The notes: generated by a model from the letters alone, not told the origin. A DNA stretch of 64,000 bases from Rhodoferax sp. (GCF_018780565.1 NZ_JADMJN010000006.1:1-64000), one strand, 5' to 3'. Positions 7,731 to 16,967 are shown, counted from the stretch's first letter. Numbers and translations are program-made.

Positions 7731-8912
7731 ATGGATTTGAGCTATTCCACTGAAGAGTTGGCCTTTCGAAACGAAGTCCGCTCATGGCTGGCAGATAACC
7801 TGCCCGCGGACATTCGCGACAAGGTCACCCAATACAAGCACCTCTCGCGTGATGACTACATGCGCTGGCACAAAATTCTGGCCGCCAAGGGCTGGGCGGT
7901 GCCGCACTGGCCGGTGGAATGGGGCGGAACCGGCTGGGACATCACCCAGCGCTATATTTCCGACAGCGAGTTCGGCCTGGCCGGCGCGCCTGCGTTGCCT
8001 TCATTCGGACCCCAGATGTGCGCGGCGGTCTTGCTGCGCTTTGGCACCGATGCCCAGAAAAACCGTTTTCTGCCGCGTATCCGGGACGGCGAGGACTTCT
8101 GGGTCCAGGGTTATTCAGAGCCGGGCTCCGGCTCCGACCTGGCTTCGCTGAAAACGAAGGCCGAGCGCCAGGGCGACCACTATCTGGTCAACGGCCAGAA
8201 GATCTGGACCACGCTGGCGCACTATGGCGACTGGATTTTTTGCCTGGTGCGAACCGATTCCAGCAGCGACAAACGCCAGGAAGGCATCAGCTTTCTGCTG
8301 ATCGACATGAAGACACCCGGCATCACCGTGCGCCCCCTGATTTTGATGGATGGCAGCCACGAGGTGAACGAGGTGTTCTTCGAGAACGTCAAAGTGCCGG
8401 TGGAAAACCTGGTGCATGAAGAGAACAAGGGCTGGACGGTGGCCAAGTACCTGCTGGGCCACGAACGTCTGGGCAGTGCCAGCGTGGGCGGTTTGCAGCG
8501 CGAACTGGCGGCCCTGCGTGTGGTGGCCAAGCGTGAACTGAAAAACGGTCGTCCCTTGATTGAAGATCCACGTTTTCGCGATCGCCTCTCGCGCATCGAG
8601 ATTGACCTCGCTGCACAGGAACTGACCGGCATGCGTTTTCTGGACAAGATGCGCAAGACCGGCCAGCCGCCCGGTGCGGACGTGTCCATGCTCAAGCTGC
8701 GGGGCACTGAAATTCAGCAGGCCATCACCGAGCTGATGATGCAGGCCGTAGGTCCCAACGCACAGCCCTTTGTGGCCGTTGAAGGTGGCTCGGTTGACCC
8801 GCACGCCTCACGCCTTTCTCCGCGCTATTTCAACTATCGCAAGGCCAGCATTTACGCCGGCTCCAATGAAATTCAACGCAACATCATTGCCAAGATGACG
8901 CTTGGGCTGTAA
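7731..8912 (+). CDS. Acyl-CoA dehydrogenase, probable catalytic subunit
   Basis: 393-residue FAD flavoenzyme that introduces a trans-2 double bond in an acyl-CoA. It has the N-terminal helical domain, the middle beta domain (QGYSEPGSGSDLASL, QKIWTTLAHYGD) and the C-terminal helical domain. The medium-chain-type C-terminal Glu is absent (IYAGSNEIQRN). A Glu in LLGHERLG fits the alternative catalytic base position seen in isovaleryl-CoA-type enzymes. The next gene encodes a second, differently reduced dehydrogenase 13 bases on, so the two probably form a heteromeric enzyme. Start: ATG 7731 after AGGAGATATCCAC. Confidence 0.93.
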   Translation: MDLSYSTEELAFRNEVRSWLADNLPADIRDKVTQYKHLSRDDYMRWHKILAAKGWAVPHWPVEWGGTGWDITQRYISDSEFGLAGAPALPSFGPQMCAAVLLRFGTDAQKNRFLPRIRDGEDFWVQGYSEPGSGSDLASLKTKAERQGDHYLVNGQKIWTTLAHYGDWIFCLVRTDSSSDKRQEGISFLLIDMKTPGITVRPLILMDGSHEVNEVFFENVKVPVENLVHEENKGWTVAKYLLGHERLGSASVGGLQRELAALRVVAKRELKNGRPLIEDPRFRDRLSRIEIDLAAQELTGMRFLDKMRKTGQPPGADVSMLKLRGTEIQQAITELMMQAVGPNAQPFVAVEGGSVDPHASRLSPRYFNYRKASIYAGSNEIQRNIIAKMTLGL

Positions 8913-8925
8913 CAAGGAAAACGAC

Positions 8926-10062
8926 ATGGATTTCGAATACAACGAAGAACAGCAGTTGCTCGCAGACTCGGTGAGCAAGTACCTCGCCAAGGCTTACGAC
9001 TTCGAGTCGCGCAAGCAGGTCATCAACTCCAGTACCGGCTTCAACGATGCTGCCTGGACCGCATTCTCGGAAATGGGCCTGACCGCTATTCCGTTTGCCC
9101 AGGCCGATGGCGGCTTCGGTGGCGGCGCGGTGGACATGATGGCAGCGATGGAAGCTTTTGGCGAGGCGCTGGTCGTCGAGCCTGTGCTCGACCACATTGC
9201 GCTGGCCACTCGCCTGGTCGCGAAGACAGGCTCCGAGGCGCAACGCGCTGGGGTTCTGCCAGCCTTGATCGACGGTAGCCGCAAGGCGACGTTCGCTTAT
9301 CTGGAGCGCGGTCAGCGTTTTACGCTGGAGCCCCAAACGACCACCGCCACCCCAAGCGGGGCGCAATGGAAGCTCGACGGCGAAAAGGTCGTGGTGGTGG
9401 GTGCGACGGTGGCTGACGTGCTGGTGGTCTCTGCCCGCACCGGTGCCGGCGCAAGCCTGTTCCTGGTGGATCGCACGGCGCCTGGCGTCAGTGTGAGTGC
9501 TTATCGCACGGTGGATGGTCAGCGTGCCGCTGATGTGAGCTTGCGCGGCGTCATGGTTGGTGCGGACGCACTGCTGGGTACGCAGGGTGGTGCCTTGCCT
9601 CACATCGAGGAAGCGGTGGACTTTGCGACCGCCTTGCTGTGTGCCGAAGCGGTTGGCGCCATGAAGTCGGCCAACGATGCAACACTGGAATACCTGAAGA
9701 CACGCAAGCAGTTTGGCGCGCCCATCGGCTCGTTTCAGGCTTTGCAGCACCGCATGGTCGATATGTACATTACCTGTGAGCAAGCCCGCTCGATGGCGAT
9801 TTTGGCGGCTTGCCGCGTGGATGCTGCTGCCAGCTCGACAGAGCCGGGCGCCGTTGCTACGCGCAAGGCGGCAATCTCATCGGCCAAGGTGAGCATCGCT
9901 GAATCGGCCCGCAAGATCAGCCAGGAATCGGTGCAGTTGCACGGCGGCATGGGCATGACCGAGGAGATGAAGGTGTCGCACACCTTCCGGCGCCTCACGG
10001 TGATTGCGCAGCGCTTTGGCGATGTGGACCACCATCTGGAGCGCTACGCTGCATTGACCTGA
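8926..10062 (+). CDS. Acyl-CoA dehydrogenase, probable non-catalytic partner subunit
   Basis: 378 residues from ATG 8926, preceded by AAGGAAAACGAC. An in-frame ATG at 8902 overlaps the upstream gene and is less likely. The acyl-CoA dehydrogenase fold is recognisable (FSEMGLTAIPFAQADGGFGG; KQFGAPIGSFQALQHRMVDM; QLHGGMGMTEEMKVSHTFRRL). The middle domain is poorly conserved, and I see no Glu at either usual base position (region LPHIEEAVDFATALLCAEAV). The FAD-contacting HGGMG motif is retained here. This is what one expects of the second subunit in alpha2beta2 dehydrogenases such as ChsE4/ChsE5. The tight spacing to the catalytic subunit supports a joint complex. Confidence 0.9.
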   Translation: MDFEYNEEQQLLADSVSKYLAKAYDFESRKQVINSSTGFNDAAWTAFSEMGLTAIPFAQADGGFGGGAVDMMAAMEAFGEALVVEPVLDHIALATRLVAKTGSEAQRAGVLPALIDGSRKATFAYLERGQRFTLEPQTTTATPSGAQWKLDGEKVVVVGATVADVLVVSARTGAGASLFLVDRTAPGVSVSAYRTVDGQRAADVSLRGVMVGADALLGTQGGALPHIEEAVDFATALLCAEAVGAMKSANDATLEYLKTRKQFGAPIGSFQALQHRMVDMYITCEQARSMAILAACRVDAAASSTEPGAVATRKAAISSAKVSIAESARKISQESVQLHGGMGMTEEMKVSHTFRRLTVIAQRFGDVDHHLERYAALT

Positions 10063-10105
10063 TCTTTACTTTGCGGAAACGCGCCCGCCGCGCCGGCTTC
10101 CTACA

Positions 10106-11722
10106 ATGGCTTTCATGAAAAAGTCATATTGGGTAGTGGGTACGGTGGGCGTTGTCATTTTGGCGGTGGGCGGTTGGTGGTGGAGCCAGCGCAGTGCCGC
10201 TGATGCGGTGCAATACCGCACCGCCAAAATCGAGCGCGGCTCGGTGCAGGCCACCGTGTCGGCCAGTGGTGTGGTCAATCCGGTGACGCAGGTGTCGGTC
10301 GGCACGCAGGTGTCGGGCCAGATCAAGGATTTGCTGGTTGATTTCAACTCCGAAGTGAAAGCCGGGCAGTTGATCGCCGTGATTGACCCTGAGACCTTCG
10401 AGTACCGGGTGCGCTCGGCACAGGCCGATGTGGATGCGGCCCAGGCTGCGGCCATGACGCAGCGGGCTGCCCTGGCCAAGGCGCAGGTGGACGCCGATGA
10501 GCTGCAGCGCGATTTTGATCGCAAAGCCAAGTTGGTGGCACAGCAGTACATTGCCGCGTCCGAGGCTGAAAAAGCCCAGGCGCTGGCGCGCAGTGGTGCC
10601 GAAAACATCAAACTGGTGGCGGCGCAGCTACAGAGCGCCTTGGCGGGTGTGGCTCAGCGGCAGTCGGCCCTGGCTCAGGCACGCATTGACCTGGCCAGGA
10701 CGCGTATCACCTCACCGGTGAGCGGCATCGTGATCAAGCGGGCCATTGAAAAAGGCCAGACCGTGGCAGCCAGCCTGCAGTCGCCGGAGCTGTTTGTGAT
10801 TGCCCAGAACTTGCAGGACATGCAGGTGGATGCCAGCATTGACGAGAGCGATGTCGGTCGTATCCGAACCGGACAAAAAGCCAGCTTTACCGTGGACGCA
10901 TTCCCGGGCCAGACCTTCGAGGGCGAGGTGCGCCAGGTGCGCAAGGCGGCACAGAATGTGGCCAATGTGGTGACCTATGTGGCGGTCGTGGGCTTCGCAA
11001 ACGTCGGCGGGAGGCTCTTGCCCGGTATGACCGCCAATGTGCGCGTGGCCACCGACATGCGTGAGAACGTGCTGAAGATCCCCAATGCCGCCTTGCGTGT
11101 GCGCATTGCGGGCGTGGAGCCGGCGCCAGCGCCTGCTGGCGCGGCATCCGCTGCAGGCAGCTCCACCAGTCAGTTGCGCGGCTGGACTTGGCTGAGTGAA
11201 GCGGTGGCCCAGACGGATAGAGGCGCGGCCGGGGCTGGCGGCGGACTGGCAGCGATGCGCGAGCGGCTGGTGACCGAGTTGCAACTCAGCACCGAGCAGC
11301 AAGGCAAGCTCGATGCCATCAGCGCCGGGATGCGCCCCCAGTTCATGGCCCTGCGCGATCTTGCGGAAGACCAGCGTGCTGCGGCCCGCGCCAAGGTGCT
11401 GGGCGAGATGCGCGGCAAGATCGCCGACATGCTCACGCCCGAGCAGAAGGCCAAATACCAGGTCATCGTGGCGGAAGCTGCCAGCCGCACCAGCACGCGT
11501 GGCCGTATCTACCTGCTGGGTGCAGATGGCAAGCCCAGAGCCTTCAATGTGCGCCTGGGCATCACCGATGGAAGCAGCACCGAGCTGATCGTGCCGGTCG
11601 CCAGCCCCGAGGCCAGCGACCTGAAGGAAGGCGCCGTGGTCATCACCGGTATTCAGCCTACGGGTAGCGCAGGTGCGGGTCAGCAGCGCCCGGGCGCCAC
11701 GGCGCCACGGCTTGCGTTCTAG
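10106..11722 (+). CDS. MacA-like periplasmic adaptor of an ABC efflux system
   Basis: 538 residues. A single N-terminal anchor (VVGTVGVVILAVGGWWW) is followed by the adaptor order: lipoyl half (VSVGTQVSGQIKDLLVDFNS), long helical hairpin rich in Ala/Gln (about 110-200), second lipoyl half (ITSPVSGIVIKRAIEKGQTV), beta-barrel and membrane-proximal domain. It would link an inner-membrane MacB-type transporter to an outer-membrane channel. Oddly, the membrane-proximal domain is interrupted from about residue 335 to 468. That insert is Ala/Gly-rich, then helical, with LSTEQQ (about 394) and LTPEQK (about 443), like the LTxxQ motifs of Spy/CpxP proteins. Start may be 10106 or ATG 10115 (MKKSYW). 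It forms an operon with the next two genes. Confidence 0.9.
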   Translation: MAFMKKSYWVVGTVGVVILAVGGWWWSQRSAADAVQYRTAKIERGSVQATVSASGVVNPVTQVSVGTQVSGQIKDLLVDFNSEVKAGQLIAVIDPETFEYRVRSAQADVDAAQAAAMTQRAALAKAQVDADELQRDFDRKAKLVAQQYIAASEAEKAQALARSGAENIKLVAAQLQSALAGVAQRQSALAQARIDLARTRITSPVSGIVIKRAIEKGQTVAASLQSPELFVIAQNLQDMQVDASIDESDVGRIRTGQKASFTVDAFPGQTFEGEVRQVRKAAQNVANVVTYVAVVGFANVGGRLLPGMTANVRVATDMRENVLKIPNAALRVRIAGVEPAPAPAGAASAAGSSTSQLRGWTWLSEAVAQTDRGAAGAGGGLAAMRERLVTELQLSTEQQGKLDAISAGMRPQFMALRDLAEDQRAAARAKVLGEMRGKIADMLTPEQKAKYQVIVAEAASRTSTRGRIYLLGADGKPRAFNVRLGITDGSSTELIVPVASPEASDLKEGAVVITGIQPTGSAGAGQQRPGATAPRLAF

Positions 11723-11731
11723 GGCAGCACG

Positions 11732-12475
11732 ATGGCACTGATCGAGGCGCGCGAGCTCACCAAAATCTACCAGATGGGCAGCGCCGCGCAGGTCGCCGCC
11801 GGGGCGGGGCAGACCGTGCATGCCTTGCGCGGTGTGTCGCTGGACATTGAGGAAGGTGATTTCGTGGCCATCATGGGTGCGTCCGGCTCCGGCAAGTCGA
11901 CGCTGATGAATATTCTGGGTTGCCTGGACTTGCCAACTTCCGGTGAGTACCGGCTGGCGGGTGAAGCCGTGGAAGCCATGGCGCAGGACCAGCTGGCTTC
12001 GATCCGCAACCGGCGTATCGGTTTTGTGTTTCAGCAGTTCAATTTGTTGCCTCGCACCAGTGCGCTGGAAAACGTCGAACTGCCCATGGTGTACGCCGGC
12101 ATCCCTGCCAGGGAACGGCGTGCGCGCGGCCAGGCCGCTCTGGACCGTGTGGGCCTGGGCGAGCGGGGCGCACACACACCGTCCGAGCTGTCCGGCGGAC
12201 AACAGCAGCGCGTGGCGATTGCGCGGGCGCTGGTGAACGACCCGCAATTGATTCTGGCTGACGAGCCGACGGGTGCGCTGGACTCCAGGACCAGTGACGA
12301 CATCATGCGTTTGCTCACCGAGCTGAACTCACAGGGCATGACGGTGGTACTGGTCACCCATGAGAACGACATTGCCGCCTGGGCTCGGCGCAAGCTGGTG
12401 TTTCGCGATGGGCAGATCATTGAGGATGCGCGCCAAAGCGGCCACCTTCCCACCGCTCCGGGAGTGTCGGCATGA
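11732..12475 (+). CDS. MacB/LolD-type ABC transporter ATP-binding protein
   Basis: 247-residue nucleotide-binding subunit. Walker A GASGSGKST (about 49-57), Q-loop FVFQQFNLLP, signature LSGGQQQRVAIARAL, Walker B LILADEP followed by TGALD, and a His switch (VTHE). The N-terminal part has a short Gly/Ala insert (GSAAQVAAGAGQ) between the first strands. In classical MacB the ATPase and permease are fused; here they are separate, as in LolD/LolE or YknY/YknZ. The start is 10 bases after the adaptor gene, and the stop overlaps the permease start (ATGA at 12472). Substrate is not predictable; the family moves macrolides, peptides, lipopeptides or lipoproteins. Confidence 0.95.
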   Translation: MALIEARELTKIYQMGSAAQVAAGAGQTVHALRGVSLDIEEGDFVAIMGASGSGKSTLMNILGCLDLPTSGEYRLAGEAVEAMAQDQLASIRNRRIGFVFQQFNLLPRTSALENVELPMVYAGIPARERRARGQAALDRVGLGERGAHTPSELSGGQQQRVAIARALVNDPQLILADEPTGALDSRTSDDIMRLLTELNSQGMTVVLVTHENDIAAWARRKLVFRDGQIIEDARQSGHLPTAPGVSA

Positions 12476-13704
12476 ACTTCATGGCGGCGTTGCGCAGCGC
12501 CCTGCGAGCCTTGGCTGCCAACACCCTGCGTTCGATCCTGACCATGCTGGGCATCATCATCGGTGTGGCTGCCGTCATCACCATGATCGCGGTGGGCAGC
12601 GGTGCCACGCAGCGCGTGCAGGAGCAGATGAAGGGCCTGGGCTCCAACATCATGCTGGTGATTCCGGGCGGGGTCACGGCCGGCGGTGTGCGTCTGGGGG
12701 CGCAGACCGGGCAGGGCCTCACCGAGGAAGATTCGCTGGCGATCGCGCGTGAGGTGCCTGAAGTGCAGGTGGCGGCGCCGGCCTCGCGCACCGGGGCACA
12801 GGTGGTGGTGGGCAACACCAACTGGAGCACCTCCATATTGGGCACGACCAATGACTACCTCGAAGCGAGGGAGTGGCAGTTGTCCGAAGGGCGTGGGTTT
12901 GACGAAGCCGATGTGCAGGGTTCGGCCAAGGTGGTGATCATCGGGCAGACCGTGGCGCGGGAGTTGTTTGGCGACGCTGATCCGCTGGACAAGGTGATTC
13001 GGGTCAAGAAGGTTCCGGTGACTGTCATTGGTGTGTTGGCCAAGAAGGGCCAGAACTCGATGGGGCAGGACCAGGATGATGTGGCGATCGTGCCCATTTC
13101 CACCTACCGCAACCGCATTCAGGGTGGCACGGGGGGCAAGCTCAAACGGGTGGGTTTCATCAACGTGAAGGTGCGCGAGGGCCAGAGCATGAAGGTGGCC
13201 GAGGACAACATCAAGGAGTTGCTGCGCCAGCGCTTCAAGGTGCAGACTGGCGCCGACGATCCGTTCTCCATCCGCAACCTGACCGAGATACTGCAGGCGC
13301 AGGAAGCGTCGAGTCAGATCATGACCATGCTGCTGGCCGCTGTGGCGGGCATCAGCCTGATCATTGGCGGCATTGGCATCATGAACATCATGCTGGTGAG
13401 TGTGACCGAGCGCACCCGCGAGATCGGTCTGCGCATGGCCGTGGGGGCGCGGGGCAAAGACATCCTGGCGCAGTTCCTGATCGAGGCGGTGACCTTGAGT
13501 CTGATTGGCGGTGCCATTGGCGTGGTGCTGGGCGCGGTAGCCACTTGGGCGGTGGGGCAGTTTGCGGGCTGGCAGGTCAGCATGTCGGTCAGCTCCATCC
13601 TGCTGGCCGTGGGCTTTTCGGCGTTCGTTGGCGTTTTCTTTGGCTTCTACCCGGCACGTCGTGCGGCCAGTCTTTTGCCGATCCAGGCTCTGCGCTACGA
13701 ATGA
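12472..13704 (+). CDS. MacB-like ABC transporter permease (FtsX fold)
   Basis: 410 residues. A first membrane helix (SILTMLGIIIGVAAVITMIA) is followed by a large periplasmic domain (about 50-275) and three C-terminal helices starting at IMTMLLAAVAGISLIIGGIG, FLIEAVTLSLIGGAIGVVLG and VSSILLAVGFSAFVGVFFGF. The coupling segment TERTREIGLRMAVGARGKDI contacts the ATPase. This is the mechanotransmission architecture of MacB. It is translationally coupled to the ATPase gene through ATGA. The next gene, uppP, starts 42 bases downstream on the same strand. Confidence 0.95.
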   Translation: MNFMAALRSALRALAANTLRSILTMLGIIIGVAAVITMIAVGSGATQRVQEQMKGLGSNIMLVIPGGVTAGGVRLGAQTGQGLTEEDSLAIAREVPEVQVAAPASRTGAQVVVGNTNWSTSILGTTNDYLEAREWQLSEGRGFDEADVQGSAKVVIIGQTVARELFGDADPLDKVIRVKKVPVTVIGVLAKKGQNSMGQDQDDVAIVPISTYRNRIQGGTGGKLKRVGFINVKVREGQSMKVAEDNIKELLRQRFKVQTGADDPFSIRNLTEILQAQEASSQIMTMLLAAVAGISLIIGGIGIMNIMLVSVTERTREIGLRMAVGARGKDILAQFLIEAVTLSLIGGAIGVVLGAVATWAVGQFAGWQVSMSVSSILLAVGFSAFVGVFFGFYPARRAASLLPIQALRYE

Positions 13705-13746
13705 GTGAGTGGCCCGGCGATAATCCGGCGTCTTAAAGGAGTACGC

Positions 13747-14580
13747 GTGGATATTGCATTGCTGGTCAAGGCCGCCATCATGGGCATCGTCGAAGGTTTG
13801 ACAGAATTTTTGCCCATCTCATCAACCGGTCATTTGATTCTTGCCGGTGCCCTGCTGGGTTTTGATGACGAGAAAGCCAAGGTGTTCGACATCGCGATCC
13901 AGACCGGCGCCATTTTTGCCGTCATCCTGGTTTACTGGCAGAAAATTCGCGATACGGTGGTTGCCCTGCCCACTGAAAAGCAGGCGCAGCGTTTTACCCT
14001 GAACGTGATCATTGCGTTCGTACCGGCCGTCATTTTGGGTCTGCTGTTTGGCAAGGCCATCAAGGCACACTTGTTCACGCCCGTGGTAGTGGCCAGCACC
14101 TTCATCATTGGTGGCTTCATCATTTTGTGGGCCGAGCGGCGCCAGCAAATCAATCCGGCCGTGGCGCGCATTCAGGAGGTGGAAGACATGACACCACTGG
14201 ACGCCGTCAAGGTGGGCCTGGCGCAGTGCCTGGCCATGATTCCCGGCACCAGCCGCAGCGGCGCCACCATCATTGGCGCCATGTTGATGGGCTTGTCACG
14301 CAAGGCGGCAACTGATTTTTCTTTTTACCTGGCGATTCCCACCCTGATTGGGGCCGGTGCCTACAGCCTGTACAAGGATCGGGCCCTGATGTCGATGGCA
14401 GATGTGCCCTTGTTCAGCGTGGGTCTGGTGTTCTCGTTCCTCAGCGCGTGGCTGTGCGTGCGCTGGCTCTTGCGCTACATTGCGACCCACAGTTTTGTCG
14501 GGTTCGCGTACTACCGCATTGTGTTCGGTGTGGTGGTTCTGGCGACTGCCTGGAGCGGTGCTGTGACCTGGGCTGCCTGA
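13747..14580 (+). CDS. uppP: Undecaprenyl-diphosphatase
   Basis: 277-residue inner-membrane phosphatase that recycles undecaprenyl pyrophosphate to the monophosphate carrier for peptidoglycan synthesis; excess gives bacitracin resistance. Both signatures are present: [17 protein letters not shown] near the N-terminus and [15 protein letters not shown] in the second half. About eight membrane helices are seen. I chose the GTG at 13747 because AAAGGAG lies 5 bases upstream. The longer in-frame ATG at 13705 would add 14 residues with no family support. It closely follows the MacAB-like operon, which could link both to envelope or antimicrobial-peptide stress. Confidence 0.96.
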   Translation: MDIALLVKAAIMGIVEGLTEFLPISSTGHLILAGALLGFDDEKAKVFDIAIQTGAIFAVILVYWQKIRDTVVALPTEKQAQRFTLNVIIAFVPAVILGLLFGKAIKAHLFTPVVVASTFIIGGFIILWAERRQQINPAVARIQEVEDMTPLDAVKVGLAQCLAMIPGTSRSGATIIGAMLMGLSRKAATDFSFYLAIPTLIGAGAYSLYKDRALMSMADVPLFSVGLVFSFLSAWLCVRWLLRYIATHSFVGFAYYRIVFGVVVLATAWSGAVTWAA

Positions 14581-14628
14581 GTCTTCACTGCCTTGACGTC
14601 ATCAAAACGTCATGAATTTGTGCAATAG

Positions 14629-14644
14629 TTCAATATTCATTGAA
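14629..14644. promoter_or_regulatory. Candidate ArsR operator (TTCAAT-N4-ATTGAA)
   Basis: A perfect 6-base inverted repeat with a 4-base centre, TTCAATATTCATTGAA, lies 36 bases before the start of the first arsenic gene, in an AT-rich stretch unlike the surroundings. ArsR-family repressors bind AT-rich dyads of this kind that overlap the promoter. A second, shorter dyad (TGACGT-N7-ACGTCA) lies at 14594-14612. The repressor gene is the third in the operon, so autoregulation is expected. I could not fix a -10/-35 pair with confidence. Confidence 0.6.
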
Positions 14645-14680
14645 TTGATCGTATATCAAACAGTAACGCAGGAGTAGCTT

Positions 14681-15724
14681 ATGAAAGTAGGTATCAACGG
14701 CATGGGCCGCATTGGCCGTCTGGCCTTGCGAGCCGCCATGGGCGCGGCGGATCGCCAGCAGGACGACCCGCGCGCAGGCAACCGGCTGGAGGTGGTGCAC
14801 CTCAACGAGGTCAAAGGAGGTGCCGCTGCCAGCGCCCATTTGCTCACCTTTGACAGCGTGCAGGGGCGCTGGCGTGAAGACATTGCAGCCGAGGGTGAAG
14901 ACCGTATTCGCATCGGCAACAGACAACTCTCGTTCTCATCGCATGCCAAGGCAGCGGACATTCCCTGGGGTGACAGGGGGGTGGACGTGGTGCTGGAATG
15001 CACCGGCAAGTTTCTCACGCCCGAAACGCTGCAAGGCCATCTGGACCGTGGCGCCAAGCGTGTGATCGTGGCCGCACCCGTGAAGGTGGGCAATGTGCTC
15101 AACGTGGTGGTCGGCGTGAATCACCATCTGTATGACCCCGCACAACACCCCATCGTCACGGCGGCGTCCTGCACCACCAACTGCCTGGCCCCGGTGGTCA
15201 AGGTCGTGCATGAGGCGATTGGCATCCGCCACGGCCAGATCACCACCATCCACGATCCCACCAATACCAACCTGATGGTGGATGCACCGCACAAGGATTT
15301 GCGCCGCGCCCGCAGTGCCATGCTCAGCCTGTCGCCCACCACCACGGGCAGTGCCACGGCCATTGCACTGATCTACCCTGAGCTCAAAGGCAAGCTCAAC
15401 GGTCATGCGGTTCGCGCGCCTGTACTCAACGCCTCGCTCACCGACTGCGTGTTTGAAATGAAGCGCGAGACCAGCGCGGAAGAGGTCAACGCCCTGTTCG
15501 CCGCTGCAGCCAAGGGTTCGCTGGCCGGCATCCTGGGCTACGAGGAGCGGCCCCTGGTGAGTGCCGATTACGCCCGCGACACACGCAGCGCCATCGTCGA
15601 TGCGCCCTGCACCATGGTGACGGATGGCACCTTGTTGAAGGTCTATGCCTGGTATGACAACGAGATGGGCTACGCCTGCCGCATGGTGGATCTGGCCTGC
15701 CATATGGAAACGGCGGGTATCTGA
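14681..15724 (+). CDS. gap: ArsJ-associated glyceraldehyde-3-phosphate dehydrogenase
   Basis: 347-residue NAD-dependent GAPDH. The N-terminal Rossmann motif is [15 protein letters not shown], and the catalytic cysteine is C164 in [14 protein letters not shown]. The end reads [15 protein letters not shown]. In arsenic operons this enzyme uses arsenate in place of phosphate to form 1-arseno-3-phosphoglycerate, which ArsJ exports; the product then breaks down outside the cell. The adjacent arsJ (1-base gap) and arsR support that role over glycolysis. It differs from typical glycolytic forms by an insert after the first helix ([16 protein letters not shown]). ATG 14681 follows AGGAG. Confidence 0.93.
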   Translation: MKVGINGMGRIGRLALRAAMGAADRQQDDPRAGNRLEVVHLNEVKGGAAASAHLLTFDSVQGRWREDIAAEGEDRIRIGNRQLSFSSHAKAADIPWGDRGVDVVLECTGKFLTPETLQGHLDRGAKRVIVAAPVKVGNVLNVVVGVNHHLYDPAQHPIVTAASCTTNCLAPVVKVVHEAIGIRHGQITTIHDPTNTNLMVDAPHKDLRRARSAMLSLSPTTTGSATAIALIYPELKGKLNGHAVRAPVLNASLTDCVFEMKRETSAEEVNALFAAAAKGSLAGILGYEERPLVSADYARDTRSAIVDAPCTMVTDGTLLKVYAWYDNEMGYACRMVDLACHMETAGI

Positions 15725-15725
15725 C

Positions 15726-16967
15726 ATGACGCTCTCTGCTGGCGCCAGCGCCGCACGTCACTACGCCATCGTCACCAGCGCGTACTGGGGCTTCACGCTG
15801 ACAGACGGTGCGCTGCGCATGCTGGTGTTGCTGCACTTTTACAAGCTGGGGTATTCACCTTTTGCCTTGGCGTTTTTATTCCTCTTGTATGAAGCTGCTG
15901 GCATTGCCGCGAACCTGATCGGCGGGTGGCTGGCCACGCGCTATGGCATTGCGCGCATGCTGGCCGTGGGGTTGAGCACACAGATCGCGGGCTTCTTGTT
16001 GCTCTCTGCGCTGTCACCCGACTGGACGGCAACGATGTCGGTGGCCTGGGTGGTTTTGTCGCAGGGTGTGTGTGGCGTGGCCAAGGACCTGACCAAAACT
16101 GCCAGCAAGTCCGCCATCAAGCTCACGGCGGGGGAGGCCTCGGGCCAGCTGTTCAAGTGGGTGGCCTGGTTTACCGGCAGCAAAAACGCCATGAAGGGTA
16201 TCGGTTTCTTTTTGGGTGGCGTGCTGCTTGAGGTGCTGGGGTTCAGGGGCTCACTGTGGGTGATGGCCGCATTGCTGTCACTGGTGCTGATGGGCGTGGT
16301 GCTGTTTGTGCCCAAGCTCATGGGCAAGAGCAAGGCATCCCGGTCAGCCAGGGAGCTGTTTGCCAAAAACCGCGGAATCAACCTGCTGGCAGCCGCCCGC
16401 GTGGTTTTGTTTGGCGCGCGGGATGTGTGGTTTGTGGTGGGGGTGCCGGTGTTTTTGTATGCATCCGGCTGGTCGCGGCCCATGGTCGGGGGCTTCCTCG
16501 CCCTGTGGACCATTGGCTATGGCATGGTGCAGGCTTTTGCGCCGCACCTGGTGCGACGCAGTGAGGATGGCTTGAGCACCGAGGTGCCTGCGGCGAGGCT
16601 CTGGTCTGCCATGCTGGCTGTAGTGCCGGTTGCGCTGGCCCTTGCGGTGGCGATGGATGTGCCCCGCCTGGAATGGGTGGTGGTAGGCGGATTGGGCATC
16701 TTCGGTTTTGCCTTTGCAGTCAATTCGTCCGTGCACTCTTACCTGGTCCTGGCGTATGCCGGCTCGGAGAAGGCCGCGGAAGATGTGGGCTTTTATTACG
16801 CCGCCAACGCGTTGGGCCGCTTTTTTGGCACGCTGATGTCGGGTTTGCTGTACCAGTGGGGTGGTTTGCTTTATGCCCTGATGGGTTCGGCCGTGATGTT
16901 GACGGCCTGTTGGCTCGTGACGCTGGCCTTGCCCGTTGCCAAACACGCGAAGGGGGTTGCGGTATGA
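15726..16967 (+). CDS. arsJ: Organoarsenical (1-arseno-3-phosphoglycerate) efflux transporter ArsJ
   Basis: 413-residue major facilitator superfamily protein with about 11-12 membrane helices. The start, YAIVTSAYWGFTLTDGALRM, and the following GYSPFALAFLFLLYEAAGI are characteristic of ArsJ. The middle loop carries KDLTKTASKSAIKL. It exports the arsenylated 3-phosphoglycerate made by the GAPDH encoded just upstream, giving arsenate resistance without reduction. The start is ATG 15726; the frame runs further upstream but lies inside the GAPDH gene. Its stop overlaps the arsR start in an ATGA. Confidence 0.93.
   Translation: MTLSAGASAARHYAIVTSAYWGFTLTDGALRMLVLLHFYKLGYSPFALAFLFLLYEAAGIAANLIGGWLATRYGIARMLAVGLSTQIAGFLLLSALSPDWTATMSVAWVVLSQGVCGVAKDLTKTASKSAIKLTAGEASGQLFKWVAWFTGSKNAMKGIGFFLGGVLLEVLGFRGSLWVMAALLSLVLMGVVLFVPKLMGKSKASRSARELFAKNRGINLLAAARVVLFGARDVWFVVGVPVFLYASGWSRPMVGGFLALWTIGYGMVQAFAPHLVRRSEDGLSTEVPAARLWSAMLAVVPVALALAVAMDVPRLEWVVVGGLGIFGFAFAVNSSVHSYLVLAYAGSEKAAEDVGFYYAANALGRFFGTLMSGLLYQWGGLLYALMGSAVMLTACWLVTLALPVAKHAKGVAV

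Noticed and set aside
7489..7785. 98-codon minus-strand frame in the divergent promoter region
   Set aside because: It overlaps the start of the dehydrogenase gene and the repeat region; no ribosome site or domain is visible.
10712..12247. 511-codon minus-strand open frame across the adaptor and ABC ATPase genes
   Set aside because: It covers two clear genes on the other strand and encodes a His/Arg/Gly-rich product with no recognisable domain.
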